A DNA stretch of 64,000 nucleotides from Zwartia vadi. GTDB lineage: Bacteria > Pseudomonadota > Gammaproteobacteria > Burkholderiales > Burkholderiaceae_B. Positions 63,674 to 64,000 of this stretch are shown in pieces. The notes beneath the pieces were generated by a model. That model did no database searches and was not told the origin of the DNA. It saw only the letters and a list, made by a program, of their open reading frames with translations. Position 1 is the stretch's first letter; every line of letters begins with the position of its first letter. The DNA lies in NCBI RefSeq assembly GCF_030410375.1, contig NZ_JAUHHE010000003.1, positions 186,001 through 250,000 of the forward strand, read 5' to 3'. Made by a program: the position numbers and the translations under genes.

Positions 63674-64000
63674 GATGACTCCTCAGTGTGTGCACACAAT
63701 AGTGCTTGCAGGCGGTGGAACTGGATAACGTTGCCTGGACTCAATACATATGACGTTTAGCGTAGTCTGCAGTTATTTTTTATAAGTTTATAACGGATAT
63801 AACGCTTAACGTATCAAAACCCTCAACAAATCTAGTTATTAATAAGAATTTTTTAGTTCGTGTGCCGATTTTTCAGCATCAATAACAAAAAATCCAGTCA
63901 GCACTACCTAGTCCGCCAGGAACTCAAAGTCATCACGCAATTTTTAAGTTCAGTCACAGTGGCGCAGAGCAGCGAGGGCAAGAGCAACACACTCGCAAAT
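63674..64000. other. non-coding region upstream of sorA, no gene confirmed
   Basis: The sorA ribosome site is followed outward by a 10-bp palindrome GTGTGCACAC (63688-63697). An imperfect inverted repeat, ACGTTTAGCG (63753-63762) and CGCTTAACGT (63803-63812), lies in an AT-rich stretch that may be the sorAB promoter. The last ~50 bases are open on the minus strand and could be the end of another gene, but too short to identify. Confidence 0.4.

Noticed and set aside
63900..64000. End of a further gene on the minus strand
   Set aside because: About 15 codons are open before a stop near 63950, too few to support a call.
1..64000. CRISPR arrays, IS elements, integrases or prophage genes
   Set aside because: No regularly spaced repeats, transposase motifs or phage structural genes were seen anywhere in the window.

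Overview
The window looks like a Burkholderiales (Betaproteobacteria) chromosome segment, most likely from Alcaligenaceae or a close relative. The main reasons are six single-gene Bug/TctC periplasmic binding proteins without TctAB membrane partners, a SorAB-type sulfite dehydrogenase pair, a two-domain ChrA, umuDC, and a DctPQM TRAP system. Base composition looks close to even by eye (not computed). I see no IS elements, phage genes, CRISPR arrays or rRNA. One tRNA-Arg(ACG) is present.

Layout. 1-3176 (+): end of an EamA exporter, an AtuA-family pair (large plus small subunit), a Bug protein and a Trp-rich small protein. 3188-4160 (-): a winged-helix regulator and an unrecognised membrane protein. 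4329-4445: tRNA-Arg and its terminator. 6015-11759: a selenium metabolite locus with senA (+), egtD (-), senB (-), senC/selD (-) and, 2 bp behind senC, a fused binding protein-permease of the betaine/ergothioneine transporter type. 11878-24249: housekeeping and stress genes (chrA, enoyl-CoA hydratase, manC, nitronate monooxygenase, ABC and MFS exporters, umuDC under a LexA box, DUF1993, ugpQ, Fe-ADH).

24246-58534 is a long catabolic region built of transporter-plus-enzyme modules. (a) A (-) unit with cupin, Bug, MDR oxidoreductase and Fe-ADH diverges from a (+) unit with acyl-CoA ligase, Bug, thiolase and DUF35 protein, followed by a convergent TPP enzyme. (b) DUF4387, AtuA, an isocitrate-lyase-superfamily enzyme, TRAP DctPQM and a GntR/UTRA regulator form one operon behind a strong promoter with a perfect palindrome between -35 and -10. 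(c) An isochorismatase-fold hydrolase, an asparaginase homologue whose active-site Asp is Ala, and a Bug protein. (d) A (-) operon of polyamine-type ABC transporter, three-subunit flavin/iron-sulfur dehydrogenase and an ALDH7-type semialdehyde dehydrogenase, opposite an IclR regulator; this fits use of pipecolate or a similar cyclic amino acid. (e) Bug, amidase, isochorismatase-fold hydrolase and class II aldolase.

58576-64000 holds a TerB/DUF697 membrane protein, a DUF1232 protein, an MFS transporter, a small membrane protein and the sulfite dehydrogenase pair sorA-sorB.

The most notable part is the selenoneine locus. EgtD would make hercynine, SenC selenophosphate, SenB a selenosugar, and SenA would join selenium to hercynine. 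The cotranscribed betaine-type transporter, which has no ATPase beside it, is a candidate carrier for selenoneine, ergothioneine or hercynine. These assignments rest on motif recognition by eye; no database search was run.
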